From positions 34,660,703 through 34,724,702 of the forward strand of contig OX463822.1 of NCBI GenBank assembly GCA_949825045.1: 64,000 nucleotides of DNA, in the 5' to 3' direction. A program made the translations under genes and the position numbers. The notes under the pieces are model-generated. The model made no database searches. It was not told where the DNA came from and saw only the letters and a program-made list of their open reading frames with translations. This document shows, piece after piece, positions 1-11,390 of the stretch (position 1 is the stretch's first letter; the number at the start of each line of letters is the position of its first letter). Origin of the DNA: Argyresthia goedartella (lineage: Eukaryota > Arthropoda > Insecta > Lepidoptera > Argyresthiidae).

Positions 1-416
1 ACCGCATTCTAACCTCAAAATAGCAACTTCGCCGCTTGATTTTGGGATCTCAGGATCTCAGGCGCAAAAATTCTATTCAGACCCTTGGCTTCAGCTCGTG
101 CCGTAAACTTCTCAGTTCATAAATATAAGCCTTTGCGAACTCGCAAGTTTGCAGAAGTTTCTCTATAAAGGACGTCGGTTACCGCTAGATTTGCGAATTG
201 CATGATTCATACACAATACCATTTCTACAGGGCCCTCGCGGCCAAACTTTTTCATTAAACTCCTTTTCATGAAAGATGTCCCACAATGTAGAACTAAATT
301 TGACAGATGGGGAGATCGGCCATGTTGTCGTTTGTCGATGTTATCAAGGTGCGTTTGTTGTGGTAGATATTTTGTGAGTTTATTATTGGATAAGTGCGTT
401 ATAAGGATTATTTACG
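1..416. other. Unassigned AT-rich flank
   Basis: No gene or repeat boundary is recognised here. It lies just upstream of the first exon of a decayed transposase gene and may contain its promoter or leader, but no motif supports this. Confidence 0.3.
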
Positions 417-720
417 ATGCCAAAAGTTGTAAAAAGTGCAGGTCGAGAAATGACATTAAAGGTGAAGGAGTTCTGTGAAGCGGAACACAAGAATCACGGT
501 GTTTTAATACCAATAAACAATGTTCGCAAGAGAGTCGCCGCCATGACAGGTAAATTTTGGGGCTGCCATTTACAGATTTTTTCCCGATTTATTTCTTATA
601 GATTGGAATTAAGTAGGTTTATTTAATGCATAATTTTGATTAAGGAAAATTTTAAAAGGAATTAACACAACACAACAAAAAATGGGGAAGGACTTTAGCG
701 GATGACCTACTTTTGTTGAC

Positions 721-945
721 CCTGAGGGGGGGCCCCTCCCCTGGGCTGGGGGAGGGGGGAAGATGCCCCCCCTACTACTCCCCCCCCCCCGCGGAAATGC
801 CTAGTTTCTGAGATATGATTATTCAAAGTTTTGAGGTTTTGTTTGTTTTAGTTAAAATTAAACAAAATTTAGACTGACCTTGATCATTAAGTGGGGGGAG
901 GGGGGAGGGGTAGATCCCCCCCCCCTACTCCCCCCCCCCGCGCGA
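721..945. repeat. G/C homopolymer-rich segment
   Basis: Two similar blocks (about 721-800 and 893-955) consist of runs of G followed by runs of C and then a shared GCCTAGTT-type sequence. A third C-rich block lies at 11,551-11,593 in the same host intron. They look like diverged copies of one G/C-tract repeat. No function is apparent. Confidence 0.5.
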
Positions 946-1053
946 ATATGCCTAGTTGCTTTCTTCGAAAGGGTCATTTTTCTGCCTCGACACCTTTCTC
1001 CTCCACAAATGCTTCATAATGCTATCATTAAAAAACAGCCACAATAACCTACT

Positions 1054-1417
1054 TGTTTGCAGGAATGACTGAGGTCCAGGATTTCTTTGATTCACAATAA
1101 AATATATATTTGGAGATAAATTAGGTGTTTATTCTTCGGTGGTTGGTGACAGAGAGTGAGAGACATTTCTCAAGTGCATAGAATACAAAAGTTATATACA
1201 AAGTGTCGCCATCTGTTTGTCTAATTCGAGTTCTAAAGTCAATACACAAATATAGATGGCGTTGTTAGAAGTTACACATAAATATACAAAGTGTCGCCAT
1301 CTGATTGTCTGATTCGAGTTCTAAAGTCAATACACAAATATGGATGGCGTTGTTAGAAGTTACACATAAAAATGTACAGATGGCGCTAGTGGTATAAGTT
1401 AACGTTGTCGTTAGACA
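1054..1417 (-). repeat. 3' LTR of the BEL/Pao element
   Basis: This is the left copy of the 364-bp LTR and, for the minus-strand element, the 3' one. It contains an internal tandem duplication of roughly 85 bp (about 1,196-1,280 and 1,281-1,366). TG...CA termini are present. Confidence 0.93.
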
Positions 1418-1769
1418 TGCTGCCAGCCTTAATTAGAATTTATTATAATATGCTGAAAGGCTTAGTCTAAAGAACTGAATTCTTAAATTCTATTTTGAAT
1501 TTAGTTTTATTTGAAAGCATAATTAGGGATTTACCTATCTATGTAGCTAGGTCTAACTAATAGTTATAAATAACTAACAGTTACTGAAATCTAAATTAAG
1601 GTTTGTCTAGGAATTTACATATCCTGTCTAGAAACTTATCTAGGAATTTACCTACCTATCTATCTATGTAGCTAGGTCAAGTGAAATGCAAGAAGAATAT
1701 ACGTTTATTTTTTAAACTTACAAATTTACATGATTATTACCTACATGCTTGATGTTTATTGGTTCAAAA

Positions 1770-1947
1770 TTAGACATAGATATGTTTAATTACATTCTAG
1801 GTTAGATATAAATTGGATAACTGAACGCCAGTTGGAAACGTACATAAGTTATTAAAAATTGGACATAGATATGTTTAATTACATTCTAAGTTAGATATAA
1901 ATTGGATTACTGAACGCCAGTTGGAAACGGACATATATTATTAAACG
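1770..1947. repeat. Tandem duplication of 89 bp at the 3' end of the BEL/Pao pol gene
   Basis: Units 1,770-1,858 and 1,859-1,947 are near identical. The second unit contains the last codons and stop of the polyprotein (TGA at 1,907-1,909), so the first is a non-coding copy of the C-terminus inside the element's 3' untranslated region. Confidence 0.8.
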
Positions 1948-2743
1948 CACGCTTGATGATTCCATTTTGAGTCTGTATTGAAACCACTCTTGTGACGCCG
2001 TCCCGTCCTTGGTGCTTGTCGATGATTCGTCCCATCCTCCATCGGCAGGGGGGCTGCTGCTCCTCCCTCACCAGGACCAGCGTGCCGGCCTGCAGCGCAG
2101 GTCCTTTTGAGGTTCTCCATTTCGTACGTTGCTGAAGGAGTGCGATGTAGTCGCGGGACCACCTCTTCCAAAAATCTTGTTGTAGCTGTTGAAGTTGTTG
2201 ATATTGTGTTAGTTTATTTGGGTTGATATCTTGGTAGTCATAGTCCGGTAGACCTGTAGTGGTTCTACCGATCAGGAAGTGAGCTGGCGTTAGGATAGGG
2301 AAGTCGTCAGTGTCGGCAGTAGGTATAGAGCTTAGTGGTCGTGAGTTCAGTATCCCTTCTATTTGAGTCAGTATAGTAGAAAACTCTTCGTAGGTTAGTA
2401 AAGCTTGTCCACAGACACGTTTCAAGTGATATTTACAGCTTTTTACTGCAGCTTCGTGTAAGCCACCCATATGTGGCGTATATACAGGTAAGAACTTCCA
2501 TGTGATGCCCTCATTGGCACATGAAGTTGTCAGCTCACTGGAAAATTGATTTAAGTACTCATGTAGTTCAGTTAATTCCCTATTGGCCCCCCGAAAGGTA
2601 GTAGCATTGTCACTTACAATTTCCTTCGGTTTACCTCTCCTGGCTGTGAACCTTCGAAGGGCAGCCAAAAATGCAGCTGACTCTAGACCTGAAATCAGCT
2701 CAATGTGAATTGCCTTCGTCGAAAAACACACAAATATAGCTAC
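1907..2743 (-). pseudogene. BEL/Pao integrase core and C-terminal domain
   Basis: Reading minus, the segment continues the integrase after an in-frame TAG at 2,744-2,746. Visible motifs are VSDNATTFRGA (second catalytic D) and PHMGGLHEAAVKS (catalytic E), followed by the C-terminal domain typical of Pao integrases (GTLVLVREEQ...WRMGRI). It ends at PTGVQ and a stop. Apart from the upstream nonsense codon this part is intact over about 275 codons. In the family the domain inserts cDNA into the genome. Confidence 0.88.
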
Positions 2744-2746
2744 CTA

Positions 2747-4154
2747 GCATTTATAGGCCTTGAACCCACGTCCTCTACTATCTTGGATAGCAAAGGGACC
2801 CGCATAATCAATGCCCGTTGTGTGGAATGGTGGTGAGGGGGTAACTCTTGAGGTAGGTAGATTACCCATAATAGGTATGTGTGTTTTAGGTTTGGCCCTG
2901 AAACAGGTGACACATCCTCGTAGAATTTTATTTGCTAGGCTCTTACCATGATTCGGCCAGTACTGTTCTCTTGTCGCAGAGAGTAGTAGTTGCGGTCCGG
3001 CATGCAGTAGTCTGATGTGCTGGGATCTCATGATGAGTTTGGTGAGTGTGTTGTTGTTGTGTAGAATTATAGGGTGTTTTTTATTATATGAAAATTGTGA
3101 GAGACCTAGACGACCGCCTACGCGCATAAGTCCGTTATCGATAAATGGATTTAAGCATAATATCGGTGAATCCTGCCGGATAGGTTTGTTTTGTTGTAAT
3201 AGATTATACTCGGTTGGAAATGATTGCTGTTGTGCAACCTTAATTATGCGATTTCGTGATTCTATTAGTTCATTTACCGTTATCGGCCCAGTTTGTTTGT
3301 CTGTGTTTTTTGAGTTGTGAATGAATCGTAATAGGTAGGCAAGTACTCTATATAGCATTGTGTCGGTGGAGTATTTGCAAATTAGGTCTTGTATAATATT
3401 ACATGTTTGAATGTTAGTAGAAATGTTACACAATTCTTGATTTTTCATTTCTGGTACAATAGTTTGTACTGTAGGTGTACTATGTTGGGGCCATTCTGAT
3501 GTCGGTTTTGATAGCCACTCGGGTCCTACCCACCATAGGTGTGTATTCGCTAACTTATCAGCAGGTAGTCCTCTAGTTAGTAGGTCTGCCGGGTTGTCTC
3601 CGGAACGGACCCAGTACCAGTCGTCACTGGTGGTTAGATTTTGTATTTTTGTAACTCGGTTACTGACAAAGATATTCAACTTGTGTGGTGGAGTTTTTAT
3701 CCATGCCAACACAACATTTGAATCTGACCATAGGCTTATTGTTTTGTTATTTGACATGTTAGTGTTAATTTAACTTTTGTGTATAGTTCGGCTAACAAGA
3801 GTGCTGCACGTAGCTCTAGGCGTGGGATTGTTTCCTTCCGTGCTACTCGTGACTTCGCACACAACAAACGAACTTGAATGTTGCCTTGTGTGTCTATGGA
3901 TCGTATATAGATTGCTACGCCAAAAGCGGTCAATGAACTATCTCCAAAGCCGTGAATTTCGATTGTTATGTAATCGTGAATAATAACATGTCTAGGTTAT
4001 TTATTGTTAGTGTGTTTAGACAAAATAGGTTTTTATAAAAGCATCTCCATTCTTCTGATAGTGATGTTGGTAGTTCTGTGTCCCAGTCAGACTTGTCTTG
4101 CCAAAGTTTTTGTATAAAACATTTGGCAATGACTATTACTGGTCCTAGTAGACC
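2747..4154 (-). pseudogene. BEL/Pao RNase H and integrase N-terminal region, frame-broken
   Basis: After the TAA at 4,155-4,157 the frame continues as GLLGPVIVIAKCF and then shifts near 4,000, where IHGFGDSSLTAFGVAIYIR resumes in another frame. It shifts again near 3,760 (ELYTKVKLTL to SLWSDSNVVLAW). Downstream are RNase H-like sequence, the zinc-binding integrase segment with HAGPQLLLSATREQYW and CVTCFRAKP, and the first integrase Asp in GIDYAGPF. The run ends at TAG 2,744-2,746, inside a motif normally read through. Two frameshifts and a bounding nonsense codon at each end show that this copy is dead. Confidence 0.85.
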
Positions 4155-6203
4155 TTACGGATCAAAAACTGACGAGATTAGGGACAGGACTTTACGTTTA
4201 GTTAGCGCCCTTGGTACTGGTTGTTCTTTCAACGTGTATAGTAGGTTGTCAGTCTCGTTTGACCATGCAAGTCCTAGGACTTTTTGTGTATTGTCTCTAA
4301 ACTCTGTTGGAGTGTTAGTAGTGGAAGTTGGTGTGTTTGTACTCACCCTTCGTAGAATGACTGGGGAGTCAGATTTCCATTTTCGCAGGTTGAAGTTCGC
4401 GGTACTCAGGATGCCGCTTATCTGCACGGCTGTCTCTACTACCGTTACCTCGTCATCTCCACCGTGGAGTAGGTCGTCCATATAGAAGTCGGAGCGGATC
4501 GCTGCTGCTGCCGCTGGAAACTGGGTATTATTTTCGTTAGATAGTTGCAATAAGCACCGTGTGGCTAGGTATGGAGCACACTTCAACCCAAAGCTAAGTG
4601 TGGTTAGTAAATAGGTTTTAAGCATTTTATATGGTTCATCTCGCCATAGTATGCATTGTAGATTGTGTTGTTCGGGGTGTATAAATATTTTTCTATACAT
4701 TTTTTCGATGTCTGCGTTCACAACATATTTATGCTGTCGAAATTTTAATAAAATGTTAATTAGATCGTCTTGAAGTGTTGTACCTTTATGTTGAATGCTA
4801 TTTAATGACTTTCCCGAGGCGGTGGGACAGGACGCATCAAAAACTACTCTAAGAGGCGTGGTGACTTTTTCGGGATTGATTACAGCATGATGTGGTAGAA
4901 AATTTCGGGGGCCATTAGCTGTACCGTTATCTTCTACCATGTGACCAGTCTCTTTAAAATCTCGCATGAATTGTACATACTGTTGCTTTAGTGGGGGGTT
5001 TCGTGAAAGTTTTGATTCTAGGTATTGAAATCGTTTATGAGCGATGTGTACAGATTTCCCCAAGGATGAGGCCGGTTCATTCAGGGGCATGCTGACAATG
5101 AAGTTACCCTCAGTACTTCGCATATGAGTTTTAAAACTTTCTTCACATGCGTTTACCATTTCATCATCGGGTATCTCCAACTCTGAATCATTCATGTCCC
5201 AGAATGTTTCCAGTTGTTTATTTAGTATGAGATTGCAACATACCTTTTTTTGAGTGCGTTGGTATATAGAGATTGCGCCTGATATGACCCACCCGAGTTT
5301 CGTTTTCTGTAGTATAGGTAGGTCATCTCCTAGTCTATGTTGTCCTATATATAGTAGGTTGTAAAATTGTTCTGCACCCAGAACTAGGTCAACGTCACCC
5401 GCTTGATGGAACCTGTCGTCCGCCAGTTTGAATCGGTCTGGAATTTTCAATTTTTTGATATTAATTGTGATTTTAGGTATACTGCAAATTGTGGGTACAA
5501 CAAGACAGGACAACTTGGTAGTAAATTTACTGTCGGTAGATTCTAGTTCGATGTTGCAAAGGTGATCGACTTTCGTCACGCTTTCATTGAAACCCATGAC
5601 CTCCATGGTGATACCATGTCGTTTGAGTCCGAGTTTATTGCATGCATTTTCGGTAATTAGGTTAGATTGAGAACCAGAATCGAGAAGAGTTCTCAAAGTT
5701 TGCTGTTGGTTATTTATGTCCTTTACCTTTACTTGTGCGGTTGACAAAATAACAACTTTATGTTTGTTAGGTTGTGATTGTTCGGTGTCCTCCTTAGAGG
5801 TTGTAGTATTTACTATAGTTTGCGTTGGTAAATCGGTAGGTGTCCTTTCTGTTACGGGAAGGCTAACATTTCGGTTTGTGTATGAACTCGGTTCACCACG
5901 GTTCCGGTTTTCACTCTCGGTTTGTGAGTAATATGTACTTGGTTGGGGTGAACTCGGTTCACCTAGTGATTGTGAATTGTTTGTGTATGTGATGTGTAAA
6001 AGCGTGTGATGTTTACCTTTACATTGTCTGCACTGACTGGCTTGGCAGTTGGGTAGTGCATGGCGTGCTCGGAGGCAATTAAGGCACAATTTAAGATTCT
6101 TGACCGTTCTTATTCGTGCTGCTGTGTTCAGGGCCAAAAACCTAGTGCACTGGTTAATGTAATGTTTTTCTTTACAATATGGGCATTGATTTATAGGTAT
6201 ATA
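4155..6203 (-). pseudogene. BEL/Pao zinc knuckles, aspartic protease and reverse transcriptase
   Basis: The minus-strand frame opens with two Cys-rich knuckles (CPYCKEKHYINQCTRF and CLNCLRARHALPNC, then CRQCKGKHHTLLH). Next come an aspartic protease with LLDSGSQSNLI and a reverse transcriptase with NADIEKMYRKIFIHPEQ and the catalytic YMDD box (FYMDDLLHGGDD). The frame ends at TAA 4,155-4,157, directly after SSVFDP, where the family normally continues with Leu (a TTA-to-TAA change would explain it). If the mariner at 6,204-7,526 and one TA are removed, this frame joins the gag frame in register, so the two were one polyprotein. Confidence 0.92.
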
Positions 6204-7526
6204 CACAGTCAGGTCATAAGTTCTGTCACACAATAAAAACTTTTGAATTTAGAACGCTGGCCATAAAAAAGTTTATTGAATTCGAATTTCGAATTTTTCA
6301 TGAAAATAAAAATGTGTACTTTTTGGAATTTTCCTCATTTTTAAATATGGAGTGGACACTTAAAGAAGACCGTGTCGCAGTTATTGCGTTGCATCGTTGC
6401 GGTAACGCGCCAATTCAGATTTTCGACTTACTGAAAAATTTGAATATAACCAAAAGATTCGTTTATCGTACCATAAAACGATACAATGAAGACTCTAGTG
6501 TAGATGACAGGTCAAGAAGTGGTCGCCCTCGCTCTGTTAGGACTCCAGCAGTGATAAAAGCTGTGAAGGCGCGAATTCAAAGAAATCCCATACGTAAGCA
6601 GAAACTGGTGGCCCTTCAGATGGGGTTAAGCAGGACCACGGTGAAAAGGGTGTTAAATGAAGACTTAGGGCTCAGGGCATATCGAAGAAAAACAGGACAT
6701 CGTTTGGACTCTCGTTTAATGGACCTGAGACTGAAGAGATGCCGCGCTTTGTTGAAGCGGTACGCGGGAAAAATGCATCGGGAAATTATTTTTTCGGATG
6801 AAACAATTTTCACCGTGGAAGAGAGCTACAACAAACAAAATGATAAGGTGTACGCACACAGCAGTGAAGAAGCGAGCAACCGTATTCCGCGTGTCCAACG
6901 AGGTCATTTTCCATCCTCGCTCATGGTTTGGTTGGGAGTCTCTTATTGGGGCTTAACTGAGGTACATTTTTGTGAGAAAGGCGTAAAAACGAATGCAGTT
7001 GTTTATCAAAATACAGTCCTCAAGAACCTTGTGGAACCTGTTTCTCATATAATATATGTTATACCATGTTTAATAACAGGCACTGGGTATTCCAACAAGA
7101 TTCTGCGCCAGCTCATAGAGCGAAAAGCACACAAGACTGGCTGGCGGCGCGTGAAATCGACTTCATCCGGCACGAAGACTGGCCCTCCTCCAGTCCAGAT
7201 TTGAGTCCGTTAGATTACAAGATATGGCAACACTTGGAAGAAAAGGCCTGCTCAAAGCCTCATCCTGATTTGGAGTCACTCAAGGCATCCTTGATTAAGG
7301 CAGCCGCCGATGTTGACATGGACCTCGTTCGTGCTGCGATAGACGACTGGCCGCGCAGAATAAAGGCCTGTAATCAAAATCGCGGGGGTCATTTTGAATA
7401 AACTTTATTACCATAAGAATCTATGTTTTATTAAGTTCATTTTGCTATATAAATGTTTACATAAATAATAAACATGTCTAAATTATTTCATATTGCACAA
7501 GTGACAGAACTTATGACCTGACTATG
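6204..7526 (+). mobile_element. maT-type (DD37D) mariner, copy 1, nested in the BEL/Pao element
   Basis: The 1,323-bp element is bounded by TA at 6,202-6,203 and 7,527-7,528. Its inverted termini share AGTCAGGTCATAAGTTCTGT just inside the ends. It is almost identical to the copy at 42,463-43,768. Excising it with one TA restores the retrotransposon's gag-to-zinc-knuckle frame exactly, so it inserted cleanly after the retrotransposon. Confidence 0.95.
6347..7401 (+). pseudogene. maT mariner transposase, frameshifted
   Basis: The frame begins MEWTLKEDRVAV (ATG 6,347) with two helix-turn-helix regions, then FSDETIFTVEE (first catalytic Asp). Near 7,035-7,050 it carries a 14-bp AT-rich insertion relative to the intact copy at 42,588-43,625. 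The rest (QQDSAPAH and [13 protein letters not shown]) is therefore in another frame, from about 7,066 to the stop at 7,401. Counting in the intact copy gives 37 residues between the second and third Asp, which places it in the DD37D/maT group. The insertion should abolish activity. Confidence 0.92.
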
Positions 7527-7528
7527 TA

Positions 7529-8540
7529 TGTATTTGTTACCACTGATTTCGAGTTGGTTCTGGTCGAGGACGAGGACGAGGACGTGGTGACCAAGGCGTT
7601 TCTGCTTGGGTCGGCTGGTGTGTCGGACTCGGAGGGGCTAGAGGCTAGAGCCTCCCTCAGGTCCGCCTGCGTCCGCAGGAAGTCTTTGAAGTCCTGTAAG
7701 GAAGGCAATTCCCTTGAACTTATTTTCTCCTCCCATTTCCTCTGGAGGATTTTGTCTAATTTTGGGACTATAAAAAATATTATTAGGATATCCCAATCTG
7801 TTATCGGTATATTCAGATTATTTAGTGTTCTGAGATGTTTAGATATGTTGTCTATAAGACCTCTTAGGGCCATGGGGGTTGAGGGTACCTGATCAATGTG
7901 AAACAGGCCCCTAAGATGGTTTTTTACTAAAACCTTCGGATTGTTGAATCGCTCGCACAGTAGCTGCCATGCGAGTTTGTAGCTCTCATCGGAGTATTCC
8001 AGTGAGCCGACAACCTCCAATGCATTGCCCTTCAAACAATTGCGTAAGTATTTATATTTTTGAATGTTTTTAAGATTACTTTGATTTATTAATGCATCGA
8101 ATGTGTCTCGGAATTCAATCCAGCGGGTAATGTCCCCGCTGAATATCGGTAGTGGTATTTCTGGGAATTTAATTGAATCATGTGATTCTGGGGGAATTGA
8201 TTGCTGAGTCGTGTCGAAACTGCTAGCTACGGGGTGAGTTTCGCCATGAGTTTGTAACAATTTTTTACCCCGTGAGATGAAGGAGTAATAACTGCCTTGA
8301 TATTTCTCCCTTTCTATCAGTTCACTTTCTATGTTTGTGGACAGGGTTTCTATATTGTCTTGGATGGTCTCAAACTCAATTCAATTATCTGCTCGGCAGT
8401 TAAATTCTCGTCTGGTAACGCAGAAACAAATTTAATGAAAAGCGTGAGCTTCCCCTTGACAATGCCGCGTTTTTTTACACAGTTTTTTAACTTCTTTGAT
8501 TGAATTTCTGCTACGGATTCGTCCGAGGGCTCCGACTATT
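7529..8540 (-). pseudogene. BEL/Pao gag region
   Basis: The minus-strand frame 8,260-7,529 contains PIFSGDITRWIEFRDTF and KYKYLRNCLKGNALEVVG, recognisable as the Pao gag domain (DUF1759). It ends in a Ser/Thr-rich linker running into the zinc knuckles across the mariner. Upstream homology continues to about 8,540 (IQSKKLKNCVKKRGIVKGK), but a frame change near 8,375-8,385 separates it and I cannot find the original start codon. In the family, Gag forms the particle that packages element RNA. Confidence 0.82.
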
Positions 8541-9105
8541 TGTTTCAGGTTACTTTGTTACTGAATTGAATGTGAGATTTGTGAATGTTTAGGTTATGTC
8601 ATCGTAAATTGTTGTTAGTTTATAAGGAAATAAGGATACGGGATTGCCAACTCACGTGATCGGTAGATACTTAGGTATATGAGGGGTCTTTCGCCGCAGA
8701 TCGGTAGACGTGTCAGCTTCCACGCTGTCCACGCTGGTATGACGGCGTCCGGAGGCCGCGGATGTGTCCGCTTGCTCGGCAATGCTGGTCCACTTCGCTC
8801 GGTGTGATGATCTCCGGATGCCGTATGTCGGTAAACGTGACAGCTTGCTCGGCACGCTGTCCACGTTGGTGGGCGATAGAATTGTAGGTTAGGTATTTGC
8901 TCCTGTCACTAAATTTGTGATGAATCCTGGGTTTCCCTTTTCCCTGTGTTAGATAAGCGACGTGTAGACTCCTTGGCGCCGTGGCAACTCCCCAGAATCT
9001 TGACCTTTCTTCGGGGAAAATGGCGGAACCGCGTGCTTGTCGTCTTTCTCCGTCGATTTTTACGTGTGGCTTTTTGCGTTGCTGGCAATTCTGCTCCAGC
9101 GCAAT

Positions 9106-9121
9106 CACGTCGGGGTCACCA
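9106..9121 (-). other. tRNA primer-binding site of the BEL/Pao element
   Basis: On the minus strand the sequence TGGTGACCCCGACGTG lies 3 nt inside the 5' LTR (9,125-9,488). TGG pairs with a tRNA CCA end, as expected of a minus-strand primer site, and the sequence resembles those of other BEL/Pao elements. I do not assign the tRNA. Confidence 0.75.
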
Positions 9122-9124
9122 AAA

Positions 9125-9488
9125 TGTTTGCAGGAATGACTGAGGTCCAGGATTTCTTTGATTCACAATAAAATATATATTTGGAGATAAATTAGGTGTT
9201 TATTCTTCGGTGGTTGGTGACAGAGAGTGAGAGACATCTCTCAATTGCATAGAATACAAAAGTTATATACAAAGTGTCGCCATCTGTTTGTCTAATTCGA
9301 GTTCTAAAGTCAATACACAAATATAGATGGCGTTGTTAGAAGTTACACATAAATATACAAAGTGTCGCCATCTGTTTGTCTAATTCGAGTTCTAAAGTCA
9401 ATACACAAATATGGATGGCGTTGTTAGAAGTTACACATAAAAATGTATAGATGGCGCTAGTGGTATAAGTTTACGTTGTCGTTAGACA
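9125..9488 (-). repeat. 5' LTR of the BEL/Pao element
   Basis: This is the right copy of the 364-bp terminal repeat and would carry the element's promoter. It is identical in length to the left LTR and differs at about six positions. Confidence 0.93.
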
Positions 9489-9725
9489 CTACTCTAGCCA
9501 ATCGTTTTTGTTTGCATACGCTGCGCTCCGCTCCGCTCCACTCCGGTTTAGCTTCTTCAACGTTCTAACATAACCTATAACCCGATTGAAAAGTAGCCAC
9601 AATAACCTACTCTAGCCAATCGTTTTTGTTTGCATACGCTCCGCTCCGGTTTAGCTTCTTCAACGTTCTAACATAACCTATAACCCGATTGAAAAGTAGC
9701 CATAATAACCTACTCTAGCCAGTTG
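9489..9725. repeat. Tandem repeat of about 105-117 bp next to the retrotransposon
   Basis: Two consecutive copies run from CTACTCTAGCCAATCG through a GCTCCGCTCC tract to AGTAGCCACAATAAC. The second lacks part of the GCTCC tract. The left flank of the retrotransposon (1,034-1,053) also ends in the same CAGCCACAATAACCTACT sequence, so the element landed at a repeat-unit junction of a pre-existing array. Confidence 0.75.
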
Positions 9726-9960
9726 TTTTTACTTGTAAATATCGAGAGAACAAGAAAATAGAACATTCGCGAAACTACCAGAAAAGGGACTACTACTTTG
9801 TCGCCCAACCAAAAACGCGGCAAAACGCCCCAACAAAATGCGTTCCGTTTTAAACAAAAATTACTACTTTTTTATTATCAAAAGTGATATTTTACGAAAG
9901 AAATACTAAATTAACTTTGATTGACGTAGAATAAATAAACAAACAAAAAGTGCAAGTTAA

Positions 9961-10630
9961 ATGAACGTTTTTATTAAAAAAAGTATTATTAAAAAAGATT
10001 CCACATTTCCTCCTTTTTTTAGAGAATTCTCATCTTTTCAAATATGCGTACTTAAATTCGATCAAACATGTAAACCACTTTTTAAAAAACTTAATATTTT
10101 ACCTCTACCATGTGCATACATTAGAGATGTTTGTGTTTTTGTTGCCTCTCATCGAGAAAACTGGAGATCCAGAAATGAAGGACAACAGAGACAAATAAGA
10201 GCAAAATACACGAACCTACTATATCAACCTCCTGGATTTAAGGACATTTATAGGAAGAATATATACAATATGTGTATTATTTTGTTTGACAAGCTGCCTG
10301 ATGACTTTAAAGTACTGACTAGCAAGTCCTTAAAAAATAATCTTACTAAGTGGCTACAACAACACTGTTTTTATAGCATTAAAGAATATTTAGAATATAG
10401 AAACTAAACATTTATAAATATAAGATTTTACAAACGGACATTTTAAATTTGAATGATATAACTAAATCAGAATTAAATTAAAACGATTTACTATAATATT
10501 GCGCTATTTCATAAATTATAACTATAACTATTTTGCATGCTTGACATGAGCTGAAAACACTGCACATACTTTAAATTTAAGATCATCTTATTACTGTTTT
10601 CTGGCAAATAAAAATCATTTCATTTCATTT
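9961..10630 (+). pseudogene. 3' fragment of a CR1/Jockey-type LINE
   Basis: The open frame to 10,407 encodes the extreme C-terminus of a reverse transcriptase protein (CKPLFKKLNILPLPCAYIRDVCVFV; YNMCIILFDKLPDDFK; CFYSIKEYLEYRN), as found at the end of insect non-LTR elements. It is followed by a short 3' region ending in repeated ATTTC units near 10,612-10,628, like a LINE tail. The palm domain is absent, so this is a 5'-truncated insertion in the host intron. Confidence 0.75.
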
Positions 10631-10639
10631 AATTACAAC

Positions 10640-11220
10640 GAAATGTAGGTTATGTATTTTGACCACAGACAAGATTTAAACATATTATTTGCGTTGCGTT
10701 ACATCATTTAAAGTATTTTCAGATATTCAAAAAATCATATCTTAAAAACTATTAAATTCCGCACCCTGAAACTTTCAGGAAGATAATCAAATGACCCCAA
10801 CATGATGCTAAAAAAGTTAAGACGCCCCAGCGAGTAGGTCATCCGCTAAAGGTGAGCCAAAAATGGGTTGGTTCTTGATCAAGGACACCTGATTTTAATT
10901 ACGTGCGTATTTAGGAGGATAGTTGAATATATTATTGAACCTTTTGTCCTAGTCTTAATTGTCGGAAACTTGTTTTGGATTTATAATACCTAAAACAAAA
11001 TATTATTTTGTATGCCTGAAACGGAACGAAATTTGTACTGTTTCCGTAAGTATTTCATGATAGATGTCAAAAACGTATTGTATAGTTGGGTGAAATGGAA
11101 CGTAAAGTGATGAGAGATGCCGCCAATTTTCTTTTCTAATGTCATTCACTCAGTTTCCCGAGTGTTTACGTGAGTGTGCCCTTTCCTGTTTTCATTTAAT
11201 TCTTTCATATTTAATTAAAT
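10640..11220. other. Intronic AT-rich sequence
   Basis: No coding feature is seen. It includes a 19-bp sequence (10,833-10,851) that is the inverted complement of 693-711. Confidence 0.35.
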
Positions 11221-11223
11221 ATC

Positions 11224-11390
11224 AGGGCAAAATACTGCGGTAGCTTAGATGAAGGGTAAAGGGGGTGAGCGAAGCGAAGCCCCCTTTATCCTTCGTATTA
11301 GGTTGAATATGTAAGAAAAACAAAAATACTTAAAACATAAAAAGTGTTTTTGCTGTGAAAATCAGTATTTTTGATGTGCGATTAAATACA
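11224..11390. repeat. Interspersed repeat with GAGCGAAGCGAAGC hairpin core, copy A
   Basis: The sequence starting AGGGCAAAATACTGCGGTAG, with a G-rich tract, GTGAGCGAAGCGAAGC and a complementary C-rich tract, recurs at 17,860-18,045 and about 56,985-57,090. The G and C tracts can pair to form a short stem. The family is not recognised. Confidence 0.65.

Larger units (their letters stand above)
1054..9488 (-). mobile_element. BEL/Pao LTR retrotransposon, full length but defective, with nested mariner
   Basis: Two direct 364-bp terminal repeats bound the element, each starting TGTTTGCAGG and ending GTTAGACA on the plus strand. It is flanked by a perfect 5-bp duplication CTACT (1,049-1,053 and 9,489-9,493), typical of BEL/Pao. 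The coding strand is minus: gag, zinc knuckles, aspartic protease, reverse transcriptase, RNase H and integrase follow in the order expected for the family. The LTRs differ at about six positions by eye, so the insertion is fairly young. The polyprotein nevertheless carries at least two nonsense codons and several frameshifts, and a mariner sits between gag and the zinc knuckles. The copy cannot encode its own proteins. Confidence 0.95.

Noticed and set aside
8652..9143. Open frames in the BEL/Pao leader (both strands)
   Set aside because: They lie between the primer site and gag in the untranslated leader. No domain and mutually overlapping.
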